From contig JAHCKG010000022.1 in assembly GCA_026125895.1 (NCBI GenBank), forward strand, positions 1-64,000: 64,000 bases of DNA. Reading direction: 5' to 3'. The translations under genes and the position numbers were made by a program. Shown here piece after piece: positions 39,062 to 49,216 of this stretch; positions within the stretch are counted from its first letter, which is position 1; each line of letters starts with the position of its first letter. The notes beneath the pieces were generated by a model. It was given only the letters and a program-made list of their open reading frames with translations. It did no database searches and had not been told where the DNA came from. This stretch comes from Pseudolabrys sp. Lineage in GTDB: Bacteria; Pseudomonadota; Alphaproteobacteria; Rhizobiales; Xanthobacteraceae.

Positions 39062-40276
39062 TCAGGCGGCGGCTGTCTTGCGGAAGGGGCCGTGATAGCC
39101 GTGCAGGCGGCGCAGCGCCGATACATTCGTCAGCGCCGAGGCCATGCAGCAGCGCGATTTGCCGGCCGTTTTCGCCTCATAGAGAGCGGCATCGGCGACC
39201 GCGAGCAAGTCGGCGAAATCCATGCCGTGATCCGGCGCCATGGCGATGCCGACGCTGACGCCGATGTTGGCGGCGGTGCCGTTGCCGAAGTCGTAGGAGC
39301 AGGCGATCGCGCCGATCAACTTTTCCCCGAGCGCCAGCGCGCGCTCTTCGTTCAGATTATCCGCCAGCACGACGAATTCATCGCCGCCGATCCGGGCGGC
39401 GACGTCGTTGGTGCGCAGCACGCGCAGCAGACGTTCGGCGGCCATCCGGAGCAACTGATCGCCGGCGGCATGGCCATAGGTGTCGTTCACTTTCTTGAAG
39501 CCGTCGAGATCGAGAAATAGCAAGGCCACCGCCTCGTCGCCCGGCCGGGCGGCCGTCAGCTTTTCCTCGACGGCGTTGATCAGGCCGCGCCGGTTCGTGA
39601 GCCCGGTGAGTGGATCGTGACGCGCGCGATGCTCGTTCTCGCGCTCGGCGCGCATGGTTGCGACCAGCATCTTGTTGAGCTTGAAGGCCGCCGCCGTCAT
39701 CGCCACGAAATACATCGGCGCCTGGAGGAAGACGATATACAGCAACGGCTCGTGTGACAGTGCGGCGCCGGCAAAGCAGGGTCCGATGCTGGTCAGGATC
39801 ATTGCCGCCGCCAGGCGCGGCGCGCCGAAATTGCGGAAGCATATGCCGCCGACCATGGCCGCCCCCGACAGGCAGACGACCGTGGCGATGACCCAGTCGC
39901 CGCAGATCAAGCTGACGAACGCGCCGTAACCGACGCCGCAGCTCCACAACAGCGACAGGACGACATGAATATCGGTCGGGGTATTGCGTCCCGCCGCGGC
40001 GGCTCGGCGCGCGATGATCAGGACGGCGAGGCGGGCGAGGCAAACGGTGACTTCGAAGACGAACCAGGTGATGAACGCCGCGGTTTGCATGCGCCAGGCG
40101 ACCGCCGCCGACACCAGCGTGGTATTGATGACGCCGCCGGCGAAGATCGGCAGCGTGCCGAACAGGCCGCCGACCATGGCGACGCGGATGTCGTCGGGAA
40201 TGCCCGGGCCGGCGTCGACCAGCCAGCGCGTCAAGCGCCAGCGCGGCAGACTGAAGACTCCGGTCTCACTTTGCAT
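39062..40276 (-). CDS. Membrane-bound diguanylate cyclase (GGDEF)
   Basis: 404 residues. The N-terminal ~215 residues contain several membrane helices (LFGTLPIFAGGVINTTLVSA, AAFITWFVFEVTVCLARLAV, VVLSLLWSCGVGYGAFVSLI and two later segments). The C-terminal GGDEF domain has DPLTGLTNRRGL, LFLDLDGFKKVNDTYGH and the intact active motif RIGGDEFVV. It should make c-di-GMP from GTP. An inhibitory RxxD is not obvious, and there is no EAL domain. The signal is probably sensed by the membrane part. GAGGGGAG precedes ATG 40276. Confidence 0.92.
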   Translation of the reverse strand: MQSETGVFSLPRWRLTRWLVDAGPGIPDDIRVAMVGGLFGTLPIFAGGVINTTLVSAAVAWRMQTAAFITWFVFEVTVCLARLAVLIIARRAAAAGRNTPTDIHVVLSLLWSCGVGYGAFVSLICGDWVIATVVCLSGAAMVGGICFRNFGAPRLAAAMILTSIGPCFAGAALSHEPLLYIVFLQAPMYFVAMTAAAFKLNKMLVATMRAERENEHRARHDPLTGLTNRRGLINAVEEKLTAARPGDEAVALLFLDLDGFKKVNDTYGHAAGDQLLRMAAERLLRVLRTNDVAARIGGDEFVVLADNLNEERALALGEKLIGAIACSYDFGNGTAANIGVSVGIAMAPDHGMDFADLLAVADAALYEAKTAGKSRCCMASALTNVSALRRLHGYHGPFRKTAAA

Positions 40277-40445
40277 GGGCTCCCCTCTCGGGGGACAAAG
40301 ACGCCTGTGCCACTTAACGGCGGATTACTACAGGTTGTGGCTTAAGAACGTCCTTGCCGAACGGTAAATAGATATGGACCAGTGTTTATTAACGTTGCGG
40401 TTTGAGTCGATCAACACCGGAGGTAGCGAGCCGGCTGCTTTCGTC

Positions 40446-42044
40446 TCAACCCTCGGTCTCGAGGGCGCGGCGCAACCGGCGCACGATGACGCCGCGGGCG
40501 CGGTCGTCGGCGGCGGCTTCGATCCGGTCATTAATATCGAGAATGAGTTTCGACATGTCGTTATGCCAATCGAGCGAAATCACCGCTTCAGGCGCCAATC
40601 GGCGGCGCTGCACCGCCGTCAGCGGCGTCGGCGCGCTGGTCGTCAGTTCATAAACATCGTCGAGAATTGGAACGAACACCTTCGCCGCCGGCACCAGCCG
40701 CTCGGCGATGCGACCGGACAAGGCGGCGAGGGCGGGCTCTTCGCCGTGAACCAGGAACACGCCCCGTCCGATCGGGCGCCGCCCGGCGATCCAGCGCGCC
40801 AGTTCCGGGCCGTCGGCGTGACCGGAATATTCCTGGAACGAGACGATGCGCGCGGCGACCTTGATCTCCTCGCCCTGGATGCGCACGGCGCGCGCGCCGT
40901 CGGCGAGAAAGCGGCCGAGCGTGCCTTGCGCCTGGAAGCCGGACAGCAGCACCGTGGCGTTGGCGTGCCACAGCCAGCGCTTGAGGTGATGGCGGATGCG
41001 CCCGGCATCGCACATGCCGCTGCCGGCGATGATGATGTGAAAGCCGGAAAACTTGGCAATCGCCTTGCTCTCGTCGACCGTCTCGGTGAAGCGCAGATGC
41101 GGCGAGTTCAGTGCCCTCACCACATCGACATCGCGGTTCAGCGCCGAAGCATGCCGGCGGAACACCTCGGTGGCGCGGATCGCCAGCGGCGAGTCGAGAA
41201 AGATCGGCGCCGTGGGCACGCGGCCCTGCTCCATGAGATCGACGAGATCGATCACCAGTTCCTGGGTGCGCTCGACGGCGAAAGCCGGAATGAGCAGCGG
41301 CCCATCGCGGTGCTGCGCCGCGCCCACCAGTTCGGCCAGCTTCTCCCGTCGCGATTCCGGTGTCACCGCCGGCCGGTCGACCTGGCCGTAAGTCGATTCC
41401 GCGATCACGTAATCGAGCCCCGCCGGCGCTTCCGGCGACGGCTGCAGCAATTTTGCGTCCGGCCCGACATCGCCCGACACCAGAATGCGCAAGCCTTGAC
41501 CCGCTTTGCCTTCGCCGGCGAATTCGATCTCGATAGAGGCCGAGCCGAGCAGATGCCCGGCGTTCCAGTAGCGTGCGCGCACGCCCTTCATCACCTCGGT
41601 CCAGGTTTCGTACTCGACAGGATGAAACGAATCGAGCGCGGCATTCGCATCGGCCTGCGTGTAGATCGGCTGGACTTCGGCGCGGCCGCGCGCCGCGTTG
41701 CGGCGGTTGAGCGCCGCGACCTCCGATTCCTGAATGCTGCCGGCGTCGGGCAGCATGCACGAACATAGTTCGATGGTGCCGCGCGTGGCGTAGATTCGGC
41801 CGCGGAAGCCGGCGCGCACCAGCTTCGGTAGCAGGCCGCTGTGGTCGATATGCGCGTGCGTCAGCAGCACCGCATCGATGTCCGCCGGATTAAACGGGAA
41901 GGCGCCGTAGTTCAGTTCCTTCAGCGTCTTCGGGCCCTGATACAGGCCGCAATCGACGAGCAGGCTGCCGGCCGGCGTCTTGAACCAGGCGCAGGAGCCG
42001 GTCACCGTGCGCGCCGCGCCGCAAAACTGGATCGTGACGCTCAT
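40446..42044 (-). CDS. Beta-CASP metallo-beta-lactamase exonuclease/RNA-processing protein
   Basis: A 532-residue protein like CPSF73/YsgI-type bacterial beta-CASP nucleases. It begins IQFCGAARTVTGSCAWF. Motif 2 is the canonical THAHIDHSG (HxHxDH), followed by WNAGHLLGSASIE, LVSGDVG, and the beta-CASP block PAFAVERTQEL, IIIAGSGMC and SFQEYSGHADGPEL with the terminal KH-like His motif. It probably degrades or trims RNA with two Zn ions. ATG 42044 is used. Single-gene unit. Confidence 0.9.
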   Translation of the reverse strand: MSVTIQFCGAARTVTGSCAWFKTPAGSLLVDCGLYQGPKTLKELNYGAFPFNPADIDAVLLTHAHIDHSGLLPKLVRAGFRGRIYATRGTIELCSCMLPDAGSIQESEVAALNRRNAARGRAEVQPIYTQADANAALDSFHPVEYETWTEVMKGVRARYWNAGHLLGSASIEIEFAGEGKAGQGLRILVSGDVGPDAKLLQPSPEAPAGLDYVIAESTYGQVDRPAVTPESRREKLAELVGAAQHRDGPLLIPAFAVERTQELVIDLVDLMEQGRVPTAPIFLDSPLAIRATEVFRRHASALNRDVDVVRALNSPHLRFTETVDESKAIAKFSGFHIIIAGSGMCDAGRIRHHLKRWLWHANATVLLSGFQAQGTLGRFLADGARAVRIQGEEIKVAARIVSFQEYSGHADGPELARWIAGRRPIGRGVFLVHGEEPALAALSGRIAERLVPAAKVFVPILDDVYELTTSAPTPLTAVQRRRLAPEAVISLDWHNDMSKLILDINDRIEAAADDRARGVIVRRLRRALETEG

Positions 42045-42124
42045 CGTGCCGCCTGCTGCGTTATGCCGGCATCATCCTATCGCAAGACGCCGCGCGGCAC
42101 TTGATCTGGAGCAAGGCGCGGGCG

Positions 42125-43558
42125 TCAGTCGTCGATGGCGTCGTCCGCGACATAGGCGATACGCAGCATGTTGGTCGCCCCCGGTGTGCCGAACGGCACG
42201 CCGGCAACGACGATGACGCGCTGACCCGGCTTGGCGAAGCCTTCGCGAAAGGCGATGCGGCAGGCGCGATCGACCATGTCGTCCTGGTCGTGGGCGTCTT
42301 CCGTGACGACGCAGTGCACGCCCCAGACGGCGGCGAGGCGGCGCCCGGTCTCCAGCTTCGGCGACAGCGCCACGATCGGCGGCCGCGGCCGCTCCCGCGC
42401 GACGCGCAGCGCCGTCGAGCCCGACGAGGTCCAGCAGATCACGGCGGCGAGATCCAGCGTATCGGCGATGTGCCGCGCGGCGTCGGCGATGGCGTCGGCG
42501 CCGGTCGCTTCCGGCTCCGCCCGCTGGCCGTTGATGATCTCGCGATAGGGCGGTTCGCTCTCAACCTGCCGGGCGATGCGGCTCATGGTGCTGACGGCTT
42601 CGACCGGAAACTGGCCGGCCGCTGATTCCGCCGACAGCATGACGGCGTCGGCGCCTTCGAAGATCGCGGTAGCGACGTCGGAGACTTCGGCGCGCGTCGG
42701 CACCGGCGAGGAAATCATCGACTCCAGCATTTGCGTCGCCACCACCACCGGCTTGCCGGTGGCGCGGCCGAGGCGCGTCATCTGCTTCTGCACGCCCGGC
42801 ACTTTCTCGAGCGGCATCTCGACGCCGAGATCGCCGCGCGCCACCATGAGCGCATCGGCAATGTCGATGATGTCGCCCAGTCGGGCGACCGCCTGCGGCT
42901 TCTCGACCTTGACCATCACCAGCGCGCGGCCGCGCGTCAGCTTCTTGGCCTCGGCGACATCTTCCGGCCGCTGCACGAAGGACAGCGCGATCCAGTCGAC
43001 GCCGGCCTCCAGCGCCGCTTCGAGATCGGAGAGATCCTTGGGGCCCAGCGCCGACAGCGGAATGGTGGTGTCGGGCACGCTGATGCCCTTACGGTCCGAA
43101 AGCTTGCCGGCGACCTCGACCCGCGAGGTGATGCGGCCCGACTCGGTCTTGGTCACGGTCAGCCGCACCTTGCCGTCGTCGATCAGCAGCGTATGTCCGG
43201 GCTCGACGGCGGCGAAGATTTCCGGATGTGGCAGGTAGATGCGGTCGGCGCCGCCGATCGCCGGATCCTGATCGAACACGACGGTGTCGCCGTGCTTCAC
43301 CGCGATCGCGCCGTCTCTAATGGTGCCGAGCCGCAGCTTCGGGCCTTGCAGGTCGGCGAGAATGCCGATCGGACGCGCGTTGGTCTCCTCGACCTGACGG
43401 ATCATCGACACCAGTTCGCGCATGCGATCCTGGCTCGTATGGCTCATGTTGATGCGGAAGACGTCGGCGCCGGCCTTGAACAGCGCGTCGATCATCTCGG
43501 TGGTGCCCGACGCGGGCCCAAGCGTGGCGACGATCTTGGCGCGGCGGTGACGTCTCAT
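42125..43558 (-). CDS. pyk: Pyruvate kinase
   Basis: A 477-residue glycolytic enzyme making pyruvate and ATP from phosphoenolpyruvate and ADP. Key parts are RRAKIVATLGPAS, FRINMSHTS, the K+/Mg2+-binding VKVEKPQAV with the catalytic Lys, and the E-D metal ligands in ARGDLGVEMPLEKVP. The signature is followed by MLESMISSPVPTRAEVSDVA and an allosteric C-domain (WTSSGSTALRVARERPRPPI). Its ATG overlaps the DUF1036 stop by 4 nt. It is the last gene of the glycerate kinase operon, which delivers 2-phosphoglycerate two steps upstream. Confidence 0.97.
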   Translation of the reverse strand: MRRHRRAKIVATLGPASGTTEMIDALFKAGADVFRINMSHTSQDRMRELVSMIRQVEETNARPIGILADLQGPKLRLGTIRDGAIAVKHGDTVVFDQDPAIGGADRIYLPHPEIFAAVEPGHTLLIDDGKVRLTVTKTESGRITSRVEVAGKLSDRKGISVPDTTIPLSALGPKDLSDLEAALEAGVDWIALSFVQRPEDVAEAKKLTRGRALVMVKVEKPQAVARLGDIIDIADALMVARGDLGVEMPLEKVPGVQKQMTRLGRATGKPVVVATQMLESMISSPVPTRAEVSDVATAIFEGADAVMLSAESAAGQFPVEAVSTMSRIARQVESEPPYREIINGQRAEPEATGADAIADAARHIADTLDLAAVICWTSSGSTALRVARERPRPPIVALSPKLETGRRLAAVWGVHCVVTEDAHDQDDMVDRACRIAFREGFAKPGQRVIVVAGVPFGTPGATNMLRIAYVADDAIDD

Positions 43559-44175
43559 CGTCGCAATCCTTCCTTGTTGGCGCCGCCGGGCGACGGCGCT
43601 GACGGCGGCGGTGGAGCGCCCGGCGTTCGCGGCGGCGCGCCGCCGCTGCGCGGCGGCAGCGGCCGGTCGACCGGCTGTTCGGCGGTGTCGGTCAGTTGCA
43701 CCGTCCAGGAGCGCTGCTCCTGCGTATCGACTTCGAAGAAGCCGGTGCGATCATAGCCGCGCGCCAGGCAATTCTCGGTGCCGCGAATGGTGAATTCCTT
43801 TTCGCGCGAGCACATGAAAGCGTGCCCAGACCACTCGCCGCCGCGATCGTAATCGACCGCGTAGATGTAATAGTAGCGCGCGACCAGCGCGCCGCGCAAA
43901 AGCGTATCGCAGCTTCGCGCCGAGATATTCCACCAGCCTTCGGTGGTCCAGCCTTCGGCATCCTTGTAGCCGATGGCGACGCCGACGCGGCTGCCGGTGT
44001 TGTTGCACAGACGGAAATCGGCGTGCGCCGGCTCGCTGAGCGCCATCACACAGACGAACAGCGCCGGCAGCACGGTGAGCAGGGTGCGAAGAACGCGGCG
44101 TTTGGCGGAAAAGACGGGCAAATCGGTCACGGAGCCGGCGTGTTCGAGTCGCTTGGACTGTAAGCAGACCGTCAT
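43555..44175 (-). CDS. DUF1036 secreted/membrane-anchored protein
   Basis: 206 residues. An N-terminal polar stretch is followed by a hydrophobic signal or anchor (LLTVLPALFVCVMALSEPAH, cleavage near AHA-D) and a DUF1036 domain: FRLCNNTGSRVGVAIGYKD, EGWWNISARSCDTLL, RYYYIYAVDYDRGGEWSG, FTIRGTENCLARGYDRTGFFEVDT. Four cysteines may form disulfides. A Pro/Gly-rich tail ends the protein. The function is unknown. It overlaps both neighbours by 4 nt (ATGA), so it is translated with glycerate kinase and pyruvate kinase. Confidence 0.88.
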   Translation of the reverse strand: MTVCLQSKRLEHAGSVTDLPVFSAKRRVLRTLLTVLPALFVCVMALSEPAHADFRLCNNTGSRVGVAIGYKDAEGWTTEGWWNISARSCDTLLRGALVARYYYIYAVDYDRGGEWSGHAFMCSREKEFTIRGTENCLARGYDRTGFFEVDTQEQRSWTVQLTDTAEQPVDRPLPPRSGGAPPRTPGAPPPPSAPSPGGANKEGLRR

Positions 44176-45473
44176 GGCGTGTCGACGACGATCGCGCGAA
44201 AGTCGTTGACGTTGGTGAAGGTGGGTCCGGGTTCGAGCAGATCGCCGAGCCGGGCGAAAAATTCGGTCGAATTGTTATCCGCGAGAAACGCGGCAGGATC
44301 GAGGCCAAGCGCCTTGGCGCGGGCCGCCGTTTCGCCGTCCACCAGGGCGCCGGCGGGGTCGGTGGCGGCGCCGCCGCCGCCATCGGTGCCGTCGGTATCC
44401 CCGGCAATCGCGGCAACGTGGTCAAGACCGTTAAGCTGATCGACCAGCGCGAGAGCATATTCCTGATTGGGTCCGCCGCGCCCCTGACCGCGCATGGTGA
44501 CGGTGAGCTCGCCGCCGGAGATGATCACCGCACGCTTGCGTTGCGCGCGCAGTTCGCGGGCCACGGCGGCATGCGCCGCCGCCACCTCGCGCGCCTCGCC
44601 TTCGACATCGGGGCCGAGCGAGATGCATTCATAGCCGGCGGTGATCACCGCCTTCTCGGCGGCCTCGAGCGCATCGCGCGGCCGCGCCGCCAGTACGAAG
44701 CGCGCGTGCTCGAAGGCGGCATCGCCGGGCTTCGGCGATTCATTGGCGGCGTCGTTCAACGCGCGCGTGACCGAGGCCGGCAGATCGAGCTTGAATTTGG
44801 CGACGATGGCACGCGCATCCTCGAGCGTCGTCGGGTCGGGCACCGTCGGTCCGGAGCCGATCGCGGAGGGATCGTCGCCCGGCACATCGGAGATGGCGAT
44901 GGTGACGATCTCGGCCGGCGCCGCGCGCTTGGCGAGACGCCCGCCCTTGATGCGCGACAGGTGCTTGCGCACGGTATTGATCTCGCCGATATGCGCGCCC
45001 GAGCGCAGCAGCGCGCGAGTCACGGCTTGTTTGTCGGCAAACGAGATGCCGTCCGCCGGCGCGATCCAGTTGGCCGAAGCGCCGCCCGACATCAGCACCA
45101 GCACAGTGTCGCCGGCGCCGGCGCTGCCAGCGAGTTCGAGCGCGCGCGCCGCGCCCTTGAGACCGGCTTCGTCCGGCACCGGGTGGCCCGCCTCGATCAT
45201 CGTCACTACGCGGGTGGGCCGGCCGTAGCCGTGCCGCGCCACGGCAATGCCGGCGAGGCGCTCGGTGGGCAGCTTGAGCGTGTCGAGATAGTGCCGTTCG
45301 GCGGTTTCGACCATCGAGCCGGCGGCCTTGCCGGCGGCGAGCAGGATGACGCGGTTCTTGGGCACCGGCAGCAGCGGTGGGAGGAAGGTCGCGGGATGGG
45401 CAGCAGCTACCGCGGTGCGAAACAGGTTCTGCAGGAATGGTCTTAATGCCGCGGCCATCTGTTCATTTCCCAT
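44172..45473 (-). CDS. Glycerate 2-kinase (GckA/TtuD type, MOFRL family)
   Basis: 433 residues. It phosphorylates D-glycerate to 2-phosphoglycerate, feeding glyoxylate, tartrate or serine carbon into lower glycolysis. It has the DUF4147 N-domain ([68 protein letters not shown]) and the C-terminal MOFRL motif region ([28 protein letters not shown]). ATG 45473 is used. It is the first gene of a three-gene operon with pyk, consistent with glycerate being taken to pyruvate. Confidence 0.93.
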   Translation of the reverse strand: MGNEQMAAALRPFLQNLFRTAVAAAHPATFLPPLLPVPKNRVILLAAGKAAGSMVETAERHYLDTLKLPTERLAGIAVARHGYGRPTRVVTMIEAGHPVPDEAGLKGAARALELAGSAGAGDTVLVLMSGGASANWIAPADGISFADKQAVTRALLRSGAHIGEINTVRKHLSRIKGGRLAKRAAPAEIVTIAISDVPGDDPSAIGSGPTVPDPTTLEDARAIVAKFKLDLPASVTRALNDAANESPKPGDAAFEHARFVLAARPRDALEAAEKAVITAGYECISLGPDVEGEAREVAAAHAAVARELRAQRKRAVIISGGELTVTMRGQGRGGPNQEYALALVDQLNGLDHVAAIAGDTDGTDGGGGAATDPAGALVDGETAARAKALGLDPAAFLADNNSTEFFARLGDLLEPGPTFTNVNDFRAIVVDTP

Positions 45474-45639
45474 CTACTCGGTCGGCCGAAATCCGGCTTA
45501 TATTTTTCCAGTTCTAACAATAGCGCGCAGTGCAAGCTTCGACTTTCGTAGCCCCGCTCGGCAGTACCACAGTCTGCGTCAGCCAATAGGTGCGGAAACA
45601 ACCGCGCTTCACAACAGAAATCGTCCTGGGGAGGGACAA

Positions 45640-46101
45640 ATGGCGGCAATTTCGTTCACGATCAACGGGAAATCGGCGAGCGTCGACGCCGAACCCGATA
45701 CGGCGCTGCTCTGGGTCGTCCGCGAGCAGCTCAAATTGACCGGCACCAAATTCGGCTGCGGCTCCGGCCTGTGCGGCGCCTGCACTGTCCACGTTGATGG
45801 CAAGCCGGTGCGCTCCTGCCAAACGTCCGTGTCCCAAGTGCAGGGCCGTACGGTCACGACCATCGAGGGCCTTTCACCGGATGGCCAACATCCGTTGCAG
45901 AAGGCCTGGGTCACCGAGCAGGTGCCGCAATGCGGCTACTGCCAGTCCGGCCAGATCATGCAGGCAGCGGCGCTGCTCGCCACCACCAAGCAGCCGACGC
46001 GCGAGCAGATCGTCGAGCACATGGACGGCAACATCTGCCGCTGCGGCACCTATCCTCGCATCGTGCGCGCCATCGAACGCGCCGCGGGAGGCCGGTCATG
46101 A
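45640..46101 (+). CDS. Mo-hydroxylase small subunit, two [2Fe-2S] clusters (IorA type)
   Basis: A 153-residue electron-transfer subunit. The N-terminal plant-type [2Fe-2S] motif is [15 protein letters not shown] plus a further Cys in SCQTS. The C-terminal second cluster has CGYCQSGQ and CRCGTY. The layout matches isoquinoline 1-oxidoreductase alpha and related aldehyde oxidoreductase subunits. GGGGAGGGAC precedes ATG 45640. Its stop overlaps the large-subunit ATG (ATGA). Confidence 0.94.
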   Translation: MAAISFTINGKSASVDAEPDTALLWVVREQLKLTGTKFGCGSGLCGACTVHVDGKPVRSCQTSVSQVQGRTVTTIEGLSPDGQHPLQKAWVTEQVPQCGYCQSGQIMQAAALLATTKQPTREQIVEHMDGNICRCGTYPRIVRAIERAAGGRS

Positions 46102-48302
46102 ACATGATGGACAAGACCATGCGCAAGCAAAGCGGCCTGACGCGCCGTCAGATGCTCGCCGGCTCCGCCGGTCTCACCTTCGCCTTTGCCTTCGCGCCTG
46201 CGATGGAAGCGCTGGCGCAGGGCGCCGCCGGCAAGCTCAACGCCTATGTCACCATCGCCGCCGATGGCGCCATCACCATCCTGATGCCGGCGCCGGAAAT
46301 GGGGCAGGGCGTCAATACTACGCTGCCGCTGATCATCGCCGAAGAGCTCGATGCGGACTGGAGCAAGGTGAAGGTCGCGCAGGCGCCGGTGAACCCGGCC
46401 TATAACCATCCGGTGTTTCGCGCGCAATATCAGGTCGCGAGCCTGACGACGCGCGGCTACTGGATGCCGCTGCGCACCGCCGGCGCGCAGGCCCGCCGCG
46501 TGCTGCTCGATGGCGCGGCGGCGAAGTGGAATGTGCCGGTCACCGAGCTCACCACCGAGCCGAGCACGGTTGTGCACGCCGCCTCGAACCGGAAGATGAG
46601 CTACGGCGAGGCAGCGGCGCTGGTGCCGGCGTCCGCAACGCTGCCCGAGATCAAGCCGGAGCAGCTCAAGCCGGCGGCGCAATTCCGGCTGCTGGGCAAG
46701 GACGTGCCACGTCACGATTTGCCGGACAAATCGAGCGGCAGACTGACTTATGCCAGCGACGTGCAGGTGCCAGGTATGCTGTACGGCACCATCGTGCGCG
46801 CGCCGGCGCGCGGCTCGGGGCCGTCCTCGTTCAATCAGGATGAGATCAAGAAGCAGCCCGGCGTCGTCGATGCGGTGGCCTTCGATCACGCCATCGGGAT
46901 CGTTGCGCAATCGGTGCCGCAGCTCTTCGCCGCGCGCCACAAGGTCAAGGCGACCTGGAAGGACGCCAAGGCATCCAAAATGGATTCCGGCCGCGACCTG
47001 AAGGAGTATCTCGCCGCGGTGCGCGACACCTCTAAGAAGGGCGTCGTCGTGCGCAAGACCGGCGAAGCCGAACAGGCTTTGGCCGGCGCGGCCAAGGTGG
47101 TCTCGGCCGAATTCACCTCGCCTTACGTCTATCACGCGCAGATGGAGCCCTTGAGCTGCACCGCGTCGGTGACGGCCGACGGCGTCGAAGTCTGGGCGGG
47201 CACGCAATGGCCGACCAAGTCTGTCGAGGAAGCGGCCAAGGCGGCGGGCGTTACTCCGGACAAGGTCAAATTCCACACGCTGCAGATGGGCGGCGGCTAC
47301 GGCCGGCGCGCTTTCGTCGAATACGTCACCGACGCCGTCATGCTGTCGAAGGCGGTCGGCAAGCCGGTGAAGATGGTGCAAAGCCGCGAGGACGACATCC
47401 GCGTCGGTCGCTTCCGGCCCATGACGGCGCAGAAGGTCGATGTCGGCCTCGACGCGGACGGCAAGGTGGTGGCCTGGCGTCACCGCCTCGCCGCCGAGCC
47501 GGTCGCGCCCTATGTCTACAATCAGGCGCGGTTAGAAGCCGACAAGGGCGTCGATCTCATCGTCATCTACGGCGCCGACATGCCGTTCTACGATGTGCCG
47601 GCACATGTCACCGAGCACCTCTACGAGGATCGCGGCGCGCGCGTCGCCGCCTATCGCGGCATCGGCGCGGGCTACACCAACCTCGCCAACGAAGCGATGA
47701 TCGACGAGGTTGCCCTGGCCACCGGTAAGGACCCGTTCGAGTTCCGGCTCGCCCTGCTCAAGGACCCGCGCGCCAAGGCAATTCTCTCGCGCGTCGCAGA
47801 GATGTCGGAGTGGAAGCGCAAGCGGACGGACGGCCGTGCGCTCGGCATGGCCTTCTCCAAGCTCGGCCTGCCGCCGGTCGGCTTCTCGATGATCGCCACG
47901 GTCGCCGAGATTTCGGCGGACACGGCGTCCGGCAAGATCAAGGTGCACAACATGTGGAGCGTCGCCGATGTCGGCCTGCCGTTGCAGCCGAACAACGTCG
48001 CCGCCCAGATCGAGGGCGCGTTGGTCTACGGCCTCAGCGGCGCGCTGAAGGAGGCGATCTCGATCAAGGACGGCGCGGTGGAGCAGTCGAACTTTCACGA
48101 CTACGAGGTTCTGCGGCAGTCGGACGTGCCTCGCTTCATGACCGAGGTGGTTCGCTCAGGCGAGATACCGCTCCCCGTGGGTGAACTGGCTATCGGCGTT
48201 ACCGCGCCCGTGGTCGCCAACGCCTTCCTGGCGCTGACCGGCAAGAAGCTGCGCGACATGCCGTTCTCGCCGGAGACCGTGAAGGCGGCGCTGAAGGCCT
48301 GA
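46098..48302 (+). CDS. Mo-hydroxylase large subunit, Tat-exported (IorB type)
   Basis: A 734-residue molybdopterin-binding subunit of the xanthine dehydrogenase family. A twin-arginine signal ([20 protein letters not shown]) would carry the folded complex to the periplasm. The Mo-pterin region shows [51 protein letters not shown] and the late [12 protein letters not shown] / [17 protein letters not shown] segment. GVGELG-type catalytic Glu is probable in PVGELAIG. No FAD subunit or XdhC-like maturation factor is next to it. Likely substrates are aldehydes or N-heterocycles. ATG 46098 overlaps the small-subunit stop. Confidence 0.93.
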   Translation: MNMMDKTMRKQSGLTRRQMLAGSAGLTFAFAFAPAMEALAQGAAGKLNAYVTIAADGAITILMPAPEMGQGVNTTLPLIIAEELDADWSKVKVAQAPVNPAYNHPVFRAQYQVASLTTRGYWMPLRTAGAQARRVLLDGAAAKWNVPVTELTTEPSTVVHAASNRKMSYGEAAALVPASATLPEIKPEQLKPAAQFRLLGKDVPRHDLPDKSSGRLTYASDVQVPGMLYGTIVRAPARGSGPSSFNQDEIKKQPGVVDAVAFDHAIGIVAQSVPQLFAARHKVKATWKDAKASKMDSGRDLKEYLAAVRDTSKKGVVVRKTGEAEQALAGAAKVVSAEFTSPYVYHAQMEPLSCTASVTADGVEVWAGTQWPTKSVEEAAKAAGVTPDKVKFHTLQMGGGYGRRAFVEYVTDAVMLSKAVGKPVKMVQSREDDIRVGRFRPMTAQKVDVGLDADGKVVAWRHRLAAEPVAPYVYNQARLEADKGVDLIVIYGADMPFYDVPAHVTEHLYEDRGARVAAYRGIGAGYTNLANEAMIDEVALATGKDPFEFRLALLKDPRAKAILSRVAEMSEWKRKRTDGRALGMAFSKLGLPPVGFSMIATVAEISADTASGKIKVHNMWSVADVGLPLQPNNVAAQIEGALVYGLSGALKEAISIKDGAVEQSNFHDYEVLRQSDVPRFMTEVVRSGEIPLPVGELAIGVTAPVVANAFLALTGKKLRDMPFSPETVKAALKA

Positions 48303-48321
48303 TCGGCCGCTGAGCTGACCC

Positions 48322-48358
48322 AACCCGCCGCGCTCCAGCCCGGAATGCGGCGGGTTTC
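48322..48358 (+). terminator. Terminator of the Mo-hydroxylase operon
   Basis: AACCCGCCGC (48322-48331) pairs with GCGGCGGGTT (48347-48356) over a 15-nt loop, followed by TCCTT. Confidence 0.8.
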
Positions 48359-48419
48359 CTTATGGAATTGGCCGGTGTTCATCCCTATCTTGGGAGGAAC
48401 TCACGGAAAGGTGGCCGCT

Positions 48420-48716
<297 letters not shown>

Positions 48717-48822
48717 ATTTTTGCGCCGCCATGACGGCCATGTGAACAACGTGGATGACCGCACCCCCGCCTTGACCCGGCGCGCCTGAATTCCGAAAGC
48801 TTCTCCCGGGACGTTGCCCGGT

Positions 48823-48841
48823 TCCCGCGGCTTTCGCGGGA
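48823..48841 (+). other. Hairpin in the gapR 5' leader
   Basis: TCCCGCG (48823-48829) and CGCGGGA (48835-48841) form a 7-bp stem with a GCTTT loop, about 32 nt upstream of the gapR ATG. It has no T-run, so it is more likely a leader structure than a terminator. Confidence 0.5.
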
Positions 48842-48873
48842 CCTGCCGCACGCGCATTCAGGGAGTTCAAGTC

Positions 48874-49149
48874 ATGTCGATGCCCGCAGCGGCCGATAAG
48901 GAAGAAACCTCGCACCGCTTCGCCAAAGATCAGCTCAAGGCGATCATCGAGCGCATCGAGCGGCTTGAAGAGGAGAAGAAGGCTACATCCGACGACATCA
49001 AGGACGTCTACGCCGAGGCCAAGTCGAACGGCTTCGACGCCAAGGCGCTGCGCACTATCGTGCGCCTGCGCAAGCAGGACGCCAACGAGCGCCGCGAGCA
49101 GGAAGAGATCCTCGAGACCTACATGCACGCCCTGGGGATGTTGCAGTAA
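48874..49149 (+). CDS. gapR: GapR-family DNA-binding protein (DUF2312)
   Basis: A 91-residue basic, mostly coiled-coil protein: [75 protein letters not shown]. The segments [14 protein letters not shown] and IVRLRKQD match Caulobacter GapR. GapR is a nucleoid-associated tetramer that clamps overtwisted A+T-rich DNA ahead of polymerases and helps topoisomerases. ATG 48874 has CAGGGAG 8 nt upstream. Confidence 0.93.
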   Translation: MSMPAAADKEETSHRFAKDQLKAIIERIERLEEEKKATSDDIKDVYAEAKSNGFDAKALRTIVRLRKQDANERREQEEILETYMHALGMLQ

Positions 49150-49158
49150 GGCTCTGTC

Positions 49159-49189
49159 GTCCCGGGCGAGCGTTAGCGAGGCCCGGGAC
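49159..49189. repeat. Extragenic palindromic repeat (type B)
   Basis: GTCCCGGGC (49159-49167) and GCCCGGGAC (49181-49189) are exact inverse arms, with GAGCG...CGAG pairing further inside the loop. It lies 10 nt after gapR and 28 nt before the end of the convergent DUF882 gene, where it may act as a terminator for both. The sequence is typical of repetitive extragenic palindromes in rhizobia. Confidence 0.7.
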
Positions 49190-49216
49190 CCATAGTCACC
49201 GCTCTCTTGCTTGAAT

